A DNA stretch of 40,680 nucleotides, from IMG/VR virus record IMGVR_UViG_3300020281_000052, positions 1 to 40,680 of that record; one strand, 5' to 3'. Source of the DNA: a virus. A program made the translations under genes and the position numbers. Numbering within the stretch: position 1 is the first letter of the stretch; each line of letters opens with the position of its first letter. Below, piece after piece: positions 15,701 through 24,099 of this stretch. The notes beneath the pieces are model-generated. The model made no database searches. It saw only the letters and a list, made by a program, of their open reading frames with translations, and was not told the origin of the DNA.

Positions 15701-17941
15701 ATGTCCTACATTACCAGGTATTTTATCAGAAACTCTAGAGATAATCTGTAAACTACCATCAATCTTGACGTTATTGAGGTTAAGACCTTTTCCGTTTAGA
15801 GCGTTAGTTAAGTTTGATGCTAACTTAATTGTGTTCGTTGATGTACGAATGATATAATATAATCTGTGATCACTAATACCATCAGGAATATTACCCTGAT
15901 CCTGAATTACGATTACTGACTCACCAGTAATGAATGTATGATTACCATTAGTGTTTAAAGTTGTTTCATCATTTGGACCACCAATTGTACCAACACACTG
16001 TGTCTGTTTATATCCAATATTTTCACCAGCAGCAATAGTCTGTCCCACAGAAACAGTATTATCTAACATCTGAATAGGTGCTGAATATGTTTCTGCAATA
16101 CCAGTATTACTGAGGTTTACATAGATCTTATCAAAATCTTTTGCACCAATTTTAAAACCCTGTGCACCTGATGGTGGTACACCTGTTTCTTGTACGAAAT
16201 CTTTGAGGTATAAGTGAGAAGAAACACCAACTGCTGTTGTTAAACCAACATCAAGGGTAACATAACTAATCTTAGTTTCTACAGAACTTGGAATTGCTTT
16301 TGGTGGAACTAAACCAGTAATATAAATTTGATCATCCTTACCGAAAGATTCTTTCTTAAATCCATCTGAATATAGAGAAACTTGACCAAAGTTAGAGTTA
16401 GAGTTAGTAATTGATTGGTCAGCACCAGATCTTGCTTGGAAGTGTCTTGCAAATCCGATAGCGAAAACCGAAACGACCTGACATACACCATCATTGGTGA
16501 ATTTCATATGGCATGTTTCCCAACCCTTTCTATAAACTGCTCTACTATCTAAGTGATATACTTGCTCACTGTTTGTTGAGGAAGAACCAGCAGGTAGGTC
16601 AGCACCATAAGAAGGTGTACTAATATTAATACCATCATATGTACCAGCGTTCTTGTTATATTTTACAAATGCTCTGTCATCTTTTTGTAGAGAAATTGCC
16701 GTATACTGCGCTGTAACCATGGAACGGAAACCATCTGACTTACTACCATCTCCATGACATCCATTTAAACCATAAACAGAACGTAGAGAGCAGTTGAAGA
16801 TATATGGTGATGCACCCTTAACAGTATCAGATTCAACTGTAACTCTTGGACTTGATGTTGATGGTGTTGGGTCTAGGTTTACAGGGATAAGTGGTAGGGT
16901 ATATGTAAACTTAGTGTCAGTAACAACATTGGTTACAGTCGTACTGACGTTGTAGTTAGCAACGTTGATTCCAGTAATTCTAATAGGAGTACCAATATCA
17001 AGTAAGTGTGGTACATCTGTGTCAACAGTAATAGTTGTAGTTGGAGTAGTACCGTCACCAGATATAATATTAGAAATAGCAATAGGATCAGATGCTAGTG
17101 CACCAACAATTTCCCACTCTGTTCTTTGCTTATCAAAGTCACCCTGTTGGTCTGGCCACTGGAATGCAATAGGTCTGTTAGTATTAGGACCAAAAGCATG
17201 ACTCATCTTATAATAATACATGCTCAAGTCAGTATAATTATAACCTTCTGCCTTATTAACACCGTCTGCAAACTCAAATGCAGTTAGTTTATGGTGAGAG
17301 AATAGAGGTCTTGAGACATATAACTGGTTTGTAAAATTCTGATGGTTAGTATATACTGTGCCATTAGGGTCAGCATCAAAGACAGTAAACTGCCAAATGT
17401 AACATAGACCTGTGATTCTGAAGATAGCACTTTCAGGAGTAGCAGGATCTGTTGGGTTTGGAACATATTTCGGTCTGATTTTTGTTTTTCTAAGGTCAAG
17501 ACCAACTATAGAAGTACCACGGGGAAGTATTACACCACCATTAACACTATTAAACTTATATAAATCGTTATCTTCTTGGGAAAGGTCAAAGTTTGAGTTT
17601 AAGGTTAGTCCAAACTCAGTGGACGCAACAGACTGTGCACCAGCAGGTGAAACTGCTTTAGCACCAAGATTATCTACAATACCATATCCAGGTCTATTAT
17701 CAATTAAATGCTCACCAGGGAACAATAGAATTGTTGTTTTATCAATAATATCATTATCTTTTCCTCGTACATACGAGAAACGGGCAGATTCTAACATCGC
17801 CCTCTGAATTGTTTTAAAGGGTTTCGTTAGCGAGTTACCCTGATTATCAAGACTGTCGGTAGAGTCAATATCACTCGGATTGACATATAAAATACGACCT
17901 TCAGTGTTCTTAATAAAATTTTCTAGCTTACTAAGAGGCAT
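12776..17941 (-). CDS. Large virion structural protein, pectate-lyase-like N-terminus (1721 aa)
   Basis: The N-terminal MPLSKLENFIKNTEGRILYV then SLTKPFKTIQRAM (about 30-50) is the entry motif of right-handed beta-helix proteins (xPFKTIQxA). Long Gly/Asn/Thr-rich beta sequence follows, with internal GIATIT-type short repeats (SIATSEASGIATITTST, YNASAGIATITTTG, ATGIGSFGGNGSFGGD). The C-terminus ends FNTNDNNWYPTEF. This protein type is conserved in T4-like cyanophages as a virion structural protein, likely a tail- or baseplate-attached fibre or tailspike. No catalytic residues for polysaccharide cleavage could be identified. The size (5.2 kb) makes it the largest gene here; a late promoter precedes it. 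T4 gp10/gp12-like equivalence is possible but not shown. Confidence 0.75.
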   Translation of the reverse strand: MPLSKLENFIKNTEGRILYVNPSDIDSTDSLDNQGNSLTKPFKTIQRAMLESARFSYVRGKDNDIIDKTTILLFPGEHLIDNRPGYGIVDNLGAKAVSPAGAQSVASTEFGLTLNSNFDLSQEDNDLYKFNSVNGGVILPRGTSIVGLDLRKTKIRPKYVPNPTDPATPESAIFRITGLCYIWQFTVFDADPNGTVYTNHQNFTNQLYVSRPLFSHHKLTAFEFADGVNKAEGYNYTDLSMYYYKMSHAFGPNTNRPIAFQWPDQQGDFDKQRTEWEIVGALASDPIAISNIISGDGTTPTTTITVDTDVPHLLDIGTPIRITGINVANYNVSTTVTNVVTDTKFTYTLPLIPVNLDPTPSTSSPRVTVESDTVKGASPYIFNCSLRSVYGLNGCHGDGSKSDGFRSMVTAQYTAISLQKDDRAFVKYNKNAGTYDGINISTPSYGADLPAGSSSTNSEQVYHLDSRAVYRKGWETCHMKFTNDGVCQVVSVFAIGFARHFQARSGADQSITNSNSNFGQVSLYSDGFKKESFGKDDQIYITGLVPPKAIPSSVETKISYVTLDVGLTTAVGVSSHLYLKDFVQETGVPPSGAQGFKIGAKDFDKIYVNLSNTGIAETYSAPIQMLDNTVSVGQTIAAGENIGYKQTQCVGTIGGPNDETTLNTNGNHTFITGESVIVIQDQGNIPDGISDHRLYYIIRTSTNTIKLASNLTNALNGKGLNLNNVKIDGSLQIISRVSDKIPGNVGHPVQFDPNQNNWFIKVERNNDIYPQLLSKGVAGIGDATSESWFNRVQENRSLDERIYTARMFIPKEADDARDPSDGFVVQESKNTSDILFDPVQITQEQYQYGRNPRFIGTCSYDSVLAKVTLFSEKPHTMQVGHMIVVKGVKSANNVNSIDTQGYNGRFKVTDIIDSHTLKYALTTGDPGVFQSDTSVRDSKLPRFEKNQINANFYIFRPNILENFEQGFNDGISQADFVSASYPLDIEFDDRNFTQPVEDFYPQLDRDNWDDNPLPSQTYAKRTPIGLTVLNDKKKSLTREAIDNFVKDIGIGITMVSIATSEASGIATITTSTFHEFGKLQLVSNISNAGSGFADGVYYNKKLFNTGTTNWDGALAKIVINGGSVIECTVTAGGAGYVGGEVLDVQGFPGAQVTTAPNEISHGIGDVLQFTGISTVTDCYYRVIKVPSSTTVSIAMTEGDQVLASEQFYLNTGPAVEVSSVDYNASAGIATITTTGLAGGHGLVQGNSFRIVDSTNNKVSAADTQTPAQPKYFNFLVQDVVNTTQFSTKTYNPNVINAFYIYKGGMAANDGSILGSADEKIGGRGMPFYDNEIGSLKEAIGDTDADNIIRVGIFTDTSGSVGVGSTARYKIGDYVQVNNEIMRVSRNDLSGVNNDGLTVIRGYFGTEKKSQPIDSRVKKIRAIPVELRRNSILRASGHTFEYLGYGPGNYSTGLPAVQNITLTPMETFLAQAQELSGGVIVYTGMNNDGDFFIGNKSVSSATGRETSYDTPIASVTGEEGTAVIGDFDEVTISQRLKVEGGASKTILSQFDGPVTFQNEIKINDDVLIDGDKFIIDAKTQLTGDFNVTGDITATGIGSFGGNGSFGGDVIIQGALTVGSLNTNQKVDGDTIELGTVAFVNTTSGTVALTVPDPGTAAKSFKVIDVAGNASVNNITLTFQTTAPNPTRNVMGYSETSFIINQDHAAIGFVFNTNDNNWYPTEF

Positions 17942-17976
17942 CTTTCCCTATGCTGATACAAAATGTTATGCTAATC

Positions 17977-17983
17977 TATTTAG
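17977..17983 (-). promoter_or_regulatory. T4-late-type promoter CTAAATA before the 1721-aa gene
   Basis: Minus-strand TTCTAAATAGATTAG, 36 bases before the ATG at 17941, the same distance as for the fibre gene. It lies in the 88-base gap 17942-18029, which otherwise holds only AT-rich sequence with no gene. Confidence 0.5.
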
Positions 17984-18029
17984 AAGACTAAAAGACCCAT
18001 ATAATATATGTATGCTTATTTCTAGCTAA

Positions 18030-18359
18030 TTATGGTAGATCTTCCCATTTTACAGGTCTTTTTAACTCCATATCCATCAATCCTTCCACTTCAGATGGAG
18101 TTTCTATGTACTCTGGAGCAAATTGTCTTTTCTCTTCTTCATCATACTGATCCCATATCTTTTTAATTTCTTCTGATTGTCTATCTATATCTCTCATCGT
18201 ATTTGCAATTTTAATATCAATCCATTTATTCTTTAACCACTCAATAATACCTGACGCAAGGAAAGAGATAGGAAAGCGTTGCTTCTTTGCCCATCTCTCT
18301 GCCTTTTCGTACCAAGGATCTGTACCTTCACCAAAGGATTTTTGAAACTCGAACTTCAT
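18030..18359 (-). CDS. Conserved hypothetical protein (109 aa)
   Basis: Begins MKFEFQKSFGEGTDPWYEKAERWAKKQRFPISFLASG. Helical and charged in the middle (KIANTMRDIDRQSEEIKKIWDQYDEEEKRQ, coiled-coil-like), acidic near the end (ETPSEVEGLMDMELKRPVKW). No Cys and no membrane span. The start overlaps the stop of the preceding gene by 4 bases. It lies between spike and large fibre genes, so a virion-assembly role is possible. Confidence 0.65.
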   Translation of the reverse strand: MKFEFQKSFGEGTDPWYEKAERWAKKQRFPISFLASGIIEWLKNKWIDIKIANTMRDIDRQSEEIKKIWDQYDEEEKRQFAPEYIETPSEVEGLMDMELKRPVKWEDLP

Positions 18360-18643
18360 TCGGATTTTGCTATATCAGGTAATAATTCTGGATGATCCAC
18401 TGGAACTACAAAAATACATGGATGCATTTGTTCTTGAATTAGATAGTTAGAAACCTTCCACATATCTTCTGGTTCAAGAGGTTCATGTGAATCTGCTTCT
18501 GCTATTACTTCTGGATGATCTTGCATTAATGAAGGCAATTCATCAAAAGTGAATGGAGCACCTTGAATGTAATAGAATAAACAAATTGTAGTTTTATTAT
18601 CATACCAACGATAATTTACCGTCAGTTCATATTGAAAAGACAT
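18356..18643 (-). CDS. Conserved hypothetical protein (95 aa)
   Basis: Begins MSFQYELTVNYRWYDNKTTICLFYY, beta-rich, then QGAPFTFDELPSLMQDHPEVIAEADSHEPLEPEDMW and a second alpha/beta part VSNYLIQEQMHPCIFVVPVDHPELL. Small soluble alpha/beta protein. A late-type promoter lies 19 bases upstream and a TATGAG just before the ATG. Unknown role. Confidence 0.65.
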   Translation of the reverse strand: MSFQYELTVNYRWYDNKTTICLFYYIQGAPFTFDELPSLMQDHPEVIAEADSHEPLEPEDMWKVSNYLIQEQMHPCIFVVPVDHPELLPDIAKSE

Positions 18644-18661
18644 CTCATATCATCTTTTCAA

Positions 18662-18669
18662 TATTTATT
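18662..18669 (-). promoter_or_regulatory. T4-late-type promoter AATAAATA
   Basis: Minus-strand GTGAATAAATATTG, 19 bases before the 18643 ATG and overlapping the stop codon of the gene upstream. Seven of eight bases match the T4 late consensus TATAAATA. It should serve the 18643-to-18030 pair. Confidence 0.5.
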
Positions 18670-18887
18670 CACCTAAGACTTACTGCAGGTTCTGCATATA
18701 GAACTTGGTTAGGTTCCAAACTTCCTCTGACAAACTCAAGGACATTGGTAAATTGTTGGTAACTATCACATTGGACTTCCTTTTCTTCACCTTGATCACT
18801 GAGTAATACAAATGTGCGGGTGCAGATGTCCACAACAACACCGAAAACGAAAGAGTCTGTTTCTTCGATAGAGAAATCTGGATTCAT
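18669..18887 (-). CDS. Conserved cyanophage protein, small beta protein (72 aa)
   Basis: Begins MNPDFSIEETDSFVFGVVVDIC and has alternating beta strands (FVFGVVVDICTRTFVLLSDQGEEKEVQCDS), then a helix and VLYAEPAVSL. The pattern suggests an SH3- or OB-like small barrel. It has its own sigma-70 promoter (18911-18940), unlike its late neighbours. That may mean early or constitutive expression. No function known. Confidence 0.65.
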   Translation of the reverse strand: MNPDFSIEETDSFVFGVVVDICTRTFVLLSDQGEEKEVQCDSYQQFTNVLEFVRGSLEPNQVLYAEPAVSLR

Positions 18888-18910
18888 GGGGTTTTGTTAA
18901 TTACTCTTAT

Positions 18911-18940
18911 AGTATAGGGCAAAACCCACCCCCTTGTCAA
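18911..18940 (-). promoter_or_regulatory. Sigma-70 promoter TTGACA-N18-TATACT
   Basis: Minus strand: perfect TTGACA at 18935-18940, 18-base G-rich spacer, TATACT at 18911-18916, 24 bases before the ATG at 18887. It lies in the short gap 18888-18958. It makes the 18669-18887 gene an early-type insertion in a late gene block. Confidence 0.65.
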
Positions 18941-18958
18941 TGCCCGTGTGCCAGTTTT

Positions 18959-19495
18959 TTATCTGACATTAGGTGCTCTGGTAAGGAGTTGCTCCTTTGC
19001 TACACGCGATCCTTTGAAGGCAGATCCACTGAAACTGGATGCACCACCTGGAAGCAGTTTTCTATTTGCTTGCCAACTTCCTTTACTAAAAGAACTACTG
19101 GCAGCTGTTGCAGTTGCAGTATAGTTTTTTGAATTATGAGAAAATGTCTTTGCCTTGATCGAAACTCCATTAGTTGCCTCAATAACAACGTTTTCTCCTT
19201 TTAAAACAATTGTGCCATTATCAGCAGTTACTTGATAACTTCCATTATGACACATAAACATCATATCAAGTCCACCGTCTCCAGTGATACCTGCATCTAC
19301 TTCTATACTTTTATCACTATGCCATCTAAAAGTTCCGTTTTCTGCAAAACTATGGAAGGCAACATCCTCCTGTAAGTTTACAGAATACATTTTATATGCT
19401 TCTTCTCCACCAGTCCCAACATTATTAGCAGAAGAAATTGCTAAGTTAGGTCCGAATTGTTTTATGTATGCTGGTTCTTTTGTTTGTCTTGCCAT
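18959..19495 (-). CDS. Baseplate spike-like virion protein (178 aa)
   Basis: Begins MARQTKEPAYIKQFGPNLAISSANN. The middle has beta-helical sequence (FRWHSDKSIEVDAG, GSYQVTADNGTIVLKGENVV, IEATNGVSIKAKTFSHN) resembling the repeat prism that forms the gp5 needle of T4. The C-terminus is Ser/Ala/Gly-rich and basic (RKLLPGG, GSRVAKEQLL). It lies directly after gp5 with a 8-base gap, so it likely extends or caps the central spike, or forms a separate piece of it. No enzyme motif. Confidence 0.6.
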   Translation of the reverse strand: MARQTKEPAYIKQFGPNLAISSANNVGTGGEEAYKMYSVNLQEDVAFHSFAENGTFRWHSDKSIEVDAGITGDGGLDMMFMCHNGSYQVTADNGTIVLKGENVVIEATNGVSIKAKTFSHNSKNYTATATAASSSFSKGSWQANRKLLPGGASSFSGSAFKGSRVAKEQLLTRAPNVR

Positions 19496-19503
19496 GTCAA
19501 TAT

Positions 19504-22500
19504 TTAGTATCCGCCACCGCCACCACTAGGTGGAGAACTTGGAGGACTTGGAGGTGGGGTTGATTGATTACCAGTTGTTGTAGTCTGTGTACCACCACCA
19601 GAAGTGGTAGATGTCTGGGTCGGATTGGCCGCGAATCCAGATTGAGAACTTACTGCATCTGTTAATGACGTTGTAGTTGTCGTAGCTGCATCTGTACCTT
19701 GTAATGGTAATACAACTTGATCAGCAGTAGATGTTGTACCTGATACAGTCGATGCATCTGGGATTGCATCAGCATTTGCAATACTTGCATCAGGAGTAGT
19801 GTAGATAATAACACTAAACTTAGTATGAACTGCACCTGTCATCAAAATTCCATTGTTATGTGAATGATATGCACCATAGTAAGGACGACCATTTACAAAT
19901 CCAACTGGTATTTTAGCAGATTGAGTTGACCAGTAACCTACACAATCAATAATTCTCTTATATCCATATGTTTCAACGGGTTCTTGGTTATCCAAGATAG
20001 GATAAATCTTTGCACCTTTACCAGTTTCAGAAAGAAGTTTGATGTTTGGTAATTCATCATATAAAACTGGTTCAAGAATATCGGCACCAACCAATTTACC
20101 CAAAGAGACAACAGGTTTAAGTGCAGTTGTATTGAAATTGTCAGTATCTTTATAACCAGATCCAGTATTAACAATATTGATAGTGTTGATGTAACCACCT
20201 TCTTTTGCTGCTCTGACTACTCTATTAGGAGTATCATTTGTAATAGTCTCTGGACAAACATTAGGTGGATATGATTGACCAGGAGATTTAACAGTGATTC
20301 TTAATAACTGACCATATGTAGAAGATCCCGTATTAAAATCAATCTTTGCCTCGGCAATACATCCAAACCCTTGGTTTGAGTGATCCTTTACAACAATTTT
20401 TGGTGTTTTCTTATATCCCTCACCAGGATCCACAACTTGAATTGCAAGAACACCAGTTCCACCAACGGCAGCAGCAAATTGTCCAACTTCTTCCTCTGTT
20501 GGTATTCTTTCAAAAATTGGAGATACTGTTGCATTTTTAGTTGCATTACCACCAATAATTTCAACAATCAAACCACTGCATATAGGTGGTCCTGTATAAC
20601 ACTTACCTAATACTCCTCCATCATATGTTGGATCAGCAGAGTATGGGGTTTCATTTTGGAACAATAATTGTTTATCTCTTGATTCACCAGCAGCAATTGG
20701 AGTTACTCTCATTACTCTGTCCTTATCTACAACTGGAACAGTGTATCCACCACCACCTAAAACTATACCAAAATTAGGTGCACCATCAACAGGTTCAATA
20801 GGTTCGTAAACTTCTGGTGATGACCAGACATAATCAGTAACATCAATATTACCATTGATTGGTTCTAATGGAATGAGATATGGTTTACATGCTTCTTCTA
20901 ATCCATAACCAATTTCAACTGTTGCTCTAACCATTAAATTTTCTGCAACACATTTGGGAACATCTGCAGGACTTTCTGCAATAAATCTTAGTGTTCTTGC
21001 CACATGAGTGTTCATTCTGGATGTGACATCATCTTCTACAGTTTGTAAGATATCATTTTGTGCTTCTTCAAATGCAACAATAGGATCTTCAAATTCAAGT
21101 TGTCTATCTAATCCTGCTTGATGTGCTGCTACAGTCATTGCAGTTGTAATACCAGTATTTCCTGCTTGAAACTGTCCAATACCTGACGTTGTAATACCAA
21201 GAGCTTGATAGTACAATGCATTAAGTTTTCTCTCATAGAAAAGTTTATATTGTTTCTCTAAACCATCAGGAGTTCTACTTGTAACTTCATTATTAACTTG
21301 CTTCAAAGAAATCTCAATCATCGGTCTAATGACCTTAATTATTTTTTCTGCTGTTCTTGCAATTTCCTTATTTGAATCGTAAACTCCTCTAGTTGTTTGT
21401 AGTTTAGTAACAGTATTATTGATAGCAGAATCGATACTAGAAATAGCAGTGCTTCCACCCGCAGGTTCAACTCTTAGACCATTTGCCAAACTATCTGTAT
21501 TTGGTGTACCAGACTTTTTATTTCTTGCCATCTGTGAACTGGCATTTCTTGCAGAGATTAAATTGTCCAGTGCATCATTACCTGAAGGAATAATCGCAGG
21601 TAGAGTTGATTGGTTTTGATATCCACCTGGTTGAGTAATATACTTGGCAAGGTTTGCATTTGATATTGATGCAAATGACTTAATATTATTTGCAATCGTG
21701 GCAGCATCTTGTCCAATAGAAGCAACAATACCAGTAGCAGCTTCTGTTGCCTTTAGTGCCTGTGTTGCAGCACCTAAAAGATCACCTGCTTGTGCTGATT
21801 TAACTGCTCCAGAAATTGCCTCTGATATTACACTTGATGATCCACTCAAAACACCCTGAGTAGCACCTCTAATTGCTCCACCAGCATTACTAATAACATT
21901 TGCTTGTTGACCAGCAACACCTGGAACCTCTGCTATTCCTTGACTTACTGCTCCTAATGCACTATCTAACGATCCTGATACAGACTCTAATTGATCTGTT
22001 AAGTTTCCACCTAATAAACCATCAACAACTCCCCCTTGAGAATTCTTGGGGTTTCTTGCATCAGGAAGATTGACAACTCCTTGGTTATCATTTGCTTCTT
22101 CCTGACCCATCTTGGAAGTTGCAACAATCTCATCAGTGTAACCACTAAAAGGTTTAAATTCTTGACTATCTCCATCCTTTGCTTCTCCACTCTTTACCTG
22201 AGGAGTTCTTCCAAATAAACCTAAAATAACAGGGAGTTGTCCATCATCTCCATCTAAGAAGAATCCGAATACAACGTCTCCCTGTCTAATCATACAAGAC
22301 TCCGACGTGTTCGCTGCACCACTACCTGCAGTAGGTGGCATTAACACATGTGCATACGGTAGGTCATCATCTGTAATAGTATCATTAAAGGGATGGTACC
22401 CCATGATTCTAATTTTATATCTATTGCCCCAACCACCTTTTCTTTGTTTTCTATTTTTCTTGGAAGGTGCTACTTGAGCAATAAACCATCTAAATCCATC

Positions 22501-22542
22501 ACGTCCTACAAAATTACTTTTAAACGTTGCTTCATCTATCAT
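19504..22542 (-). CDS. gp5: gp5-like baseplate hub / spike protein (1012 aa)
   Basis: The N-terminal ~115 residues form the gp5/VgrG OB-fold: DGFRWFIAQVAP, then YKIRIMGYHPFND, LPYAHVLMPPTAGSG and GDVVFGFFLDGDDGQLPVILG. In T4, gp5 makes the trimeric puncturing spike on gp27. The central ~450 residues are Ala/Ser-rich helical sequence. The T4 lysozyme domain is absent: no Glu-Asp-Thr pattern of the E-D-T family was found. The protein is nearly twice the length of T4 gp5 and ends in Thr/Ser/Pro/Gly-rich low complexity (TTTTSLTDAVS, PPPSPPSSPPSGGGGG). Its ATG overlaps the CP12 stop (TAATG). Cell-wall cleavage is probably supplied by the neighbouring M15-domain protein. Confidence 0.8.
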   Translation of the reverse strand: MIDEATFKSNFVGRDGFRWFIAQVAPSKKNRKQRKGGWGNRYKIRIMGYHPFNDTITDDDLPYAHVLMPPTAGSGAANTSESCMIRQGDVVFGFFLDGDDGQLPVILGLFGRTPQVKSGEAKDGDSQEFKPFSGYTDEIVATSKMGQEEANDNQGVVNLPDARNPKNSQGGVVDGLLGGNLTDQLESVSGSLDSALGAVSQGIAEVPGVAGQQANVISNAGGAIRGATQGVLSGSSSVISEAISGAVKSAQAGDLLGAATQALKATEAATGIVASIGQDAATIANNIKSFASISNANLAKYITQPGGYQNQSTLPAIIPSGNDALDNLISARNASSQMARNKKSGTPNTDSLANGLRVEPAGGSTAISSIDSAINNTVTKLQTTRGVYDSNKEIARTAEKIIKVIRPMIEISLKQVNNEVTSRTPDGLEKQYKLFYERKLNALYYQALGITTSGIGQFQAGNTGITTAMTVAAHQAGLDRQLEFEDPIVAFEEAQNDILQTVEDDVTSRMNTHVARTLRFIAESPADVPKCVAENLMVRATVEIGYGLEEACKPYLIPLEPINGNIDVTDYVWSSPEVYEPIEPVDGAPNFGIVLGGGGYTVPVVDKDRVMRVTPIAAGESRDKQLLFQNETPYSADPTYDGGVLGKCYTGPPICSGLIVEIIGGNATKNATVSPIFERIPTEEEVGQFAAAVGGTGVLAIQVVDPGEGYKKTPKIVVKDHSNQGFGCIAEAKIDFNTGSSTYGQLLRITVKSPGQSYPPNVCPETITNDTPNRVVRAAKEGGYINTINIVNTGSGYKDTDNFNTTALKPVVSLGKLVGADILEPVLYDELPNIKLLSETGKGAKIYPILDNQEPVETYGYKRIIDCVGYWSTQSAKIPVGFVNGRPYYGAYHSHNNGILMTGAVHTKFSVIIYTTPDASIANADAIPDASTVSGTTSTADQVVLPLQGTDAATTTTTSLTDAVSSQSGFAANPTQTSTTSGGGTQTTTTGNQSTPPPSPPSSPPSGGGGGY

Positions 22543-22769
22543 TAGTCGTCATAAATCAAACACTCTGGTTCGTCTGGGTGAATATCACAAAATAATTCTA
22601 ATACATCTGGATCATGGTGATCTCCTGCTTTGATCTCTTCTTTGTGATGATCCACATATTCTTCTAAATCATGTAACTCATCTTCAACATGATGTCGCAT
22701 TGGTTCAGAGGTTTTAGGATCAGCAAGGATCTCTTTGTCTTTTGCGATGTGGTCTTCTATGGTTTTCAT
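22542..22769 (-). CDS. cp12: CP12-like Calvin cycle inhibitor
   Basis: 75 residues. The C-terminal motif LELFCDIHPDEPECLIYDD (57-75) matches the GAPDH-binding tail of CP12 (Cys, eight residues, Cys: C61 and C70, with Pro65 and acidic end). The core VEDELHDLEEY (28-38) resembles the CP12 AWD_VEEL helix. In host cyanobacteria CP12 bridges GAPDH and phosphoribulokinase and shuts off the Calvin cycle in the dark; phage copies are thought to divert carbon to the pentose phosphate pathway for NADPH and ribose. The N-terminal Cys pair that contacts phosphoribulokinase is absent. It lies between gp27 and gp5, in the structural operon, without a clear Shine-Dalgarno. High confidence in family. Confidence 0.85.
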   Translation of the reverse strand: MKTIEDHIAKDKEILADPKTSEPMRHHVEDELHDLEEYVDHHKEEIKAGDHHDPDVLELFCDIHPDEPECLIYDD

Positions 22770-22787
22770 GTTTTTTTAGGAATTAGG

Positions 22788-24098
22788 TTATTTTCTACCG
22801 TAAGAATCTCTCACTAATAACATTGATGTAAGGGAGTCTAACTGGGTAAATTGATGGCAAAGTTCTTTTATCATATATAGTCCACTTGTGTGCTCATCAT
22901 ATTCATTTGACTTATCAAAACTTTGATTTCTAAAGTTTAATTTAATAATCATACCAACTCTTAGATCAGAATTACATGCTACTGTAACACGAACTGCCTG
23001 AGTCATTAATAGATTATAACGAGCAATAGCTTGGGACTGGATTTTTTCAGGTTCTGCGTTTTTTTCAATTTTGACATCTTTATCCATTGTACCACGATCT
23101 AGTATTCCTGTCATTATCCTTGTTGGATAATCTCCAAGACTTTCACTACTACCTGCTTCCATTGGTGGTAATACAGGAGGTTCTCCCATTACGTCCAGTT
23201 GTTCTGCGAAGTCTTTTAACTTATATGTAAACTGTGGAAATTCAAATGTCAGGGGATCAAAGAAAATGTTTTTAGATGACATGGCACCAGTTCTAAGTTT
23301 TTCTAGAATATTTGTATTCTGCTTAAAAGCATAAGACATAATCTTAGTTCCTGTATCTTCGACACCAGATTCAAGTTCTGTTTTACTTACACTATCTTCT
23401 TTATATTCTGCGTATGCTTCTTGCTTGATTAGTTCATCAATTGACCTAAAGTAATGTCCATCAAGTGTTTCATAAAAAAGATATCCTGCTGTTGAGTCTT
23501 TTTTACCACTGGCAGGAATTGCCTTGGCTGCTAACCATGTTAGTACAGTAAATGGTTTTCTGAGATTACCAATAAATCCATATTGATTTTTAGAATCGTC
23601 AAGGTTTTCACTTGGTAACTCAACTAATAAAAATTCTTTGGCAATTTGTTTTACAGATTCAGAAATCTTTTGAGTAGTTGGATATTTCTTTGTTACTCTG
23701 GCAGTTTCATTTGTAATTGCAGCTTTAGAAACTAAATTCAATGTAAATACTTCCTTATTACCATCAGCAGCAGATATATCACTAACACCACCAACATAAA
23801 GTGGATTACTACTCAAATCAATTCCATCACCGATACGAGTTTTTAATTTAACGGATACTCTTTCTCCACCAACAATAGGTAAACCTTGTAATATTGCTTT
23901 CTTACCACCAGTTCCTTTATAATCATCAACATCACCACCACCAGAACTCATAACCAATACTTTGGCAGTTAATGTTGGAGAAAATAAATCTTCAAAATAT
24001 TGAAAAGATATCACACCAAATCTAAGGTCTACGGTTTTAGAACCATCGTTAGACTCGATTATAAATTCTTCGTATCTTGCTGCTTGATCTGCTGCCAT
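22788..24098 (-). CDS. gp27: gp27-like baseplate hub protein
   Basis: 436 residues with the hub-ring layout of T4 gp27/VgrG: EEFIIESNDGSKTVDLRFGVISFQYFEDLFSPTLTAKVLV at the N-terminus, VSVKLKTRIGDGI and YVGGVSDISAADGNKEVFTLNLVSKAAITNETARV around 90-140, then a second barrel near residues 320-420 (VACNSDLRVGMIIKLNF). It forms the trimeric central ring that carries gp5 and attaches to the tail tube. Located immediately before CP12 and gp5, its usual partner. Longer than T4 gp27 (391 aa). No enzymatic motif. Confidence 0.85.
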   Translation of the reverse strand: MAADQAARYEEFIIESNDGSKTVDLRFGVISFQYFEDLFSPTLTAKVLVMSSGGGDVDDYKGTGGKKAILQGLPIVGGERVSVKLKTRIGDGIDLSSNPLYVGGVSDISAADGNKEVFTLNLVSKAAITNETARVTKKYPTTQKISESVKQIAKEFLLVELPSENLDDSKNQYGFIGNLRKPFTVLTWLAAKAIPASGKKDSTAGYLFYETLDGHYFRSIDELIKQEAYAEYKEDSVSKTELESGVEDTGTKIMSYAFKQNTNILEKLRTGAMSSKNIFFDPLTFEFPQFTYKLKDFAEQLDVMGEPPVLPPMEAGSSESLGDYPTRIMTGILDRGTMDKDVKIEKNAEPEKIQSQAIARYNLLMTQAVRVTVACNSDLRVGMIIKLNFRNQSFDKSNEYDEHTSGLYMIKELCHQFTQLDSLTSMLLVRDSYGRK

Positions 24099-24099
24099 G

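Noticed and set aside
19501-19507. CTAAATA before the spike-like gene as a late promoter
   Set aside because: It is formed by the stop of gp5 and ends 5 bases before the ATG at 19495, leaving no room for a transcript start and leader.
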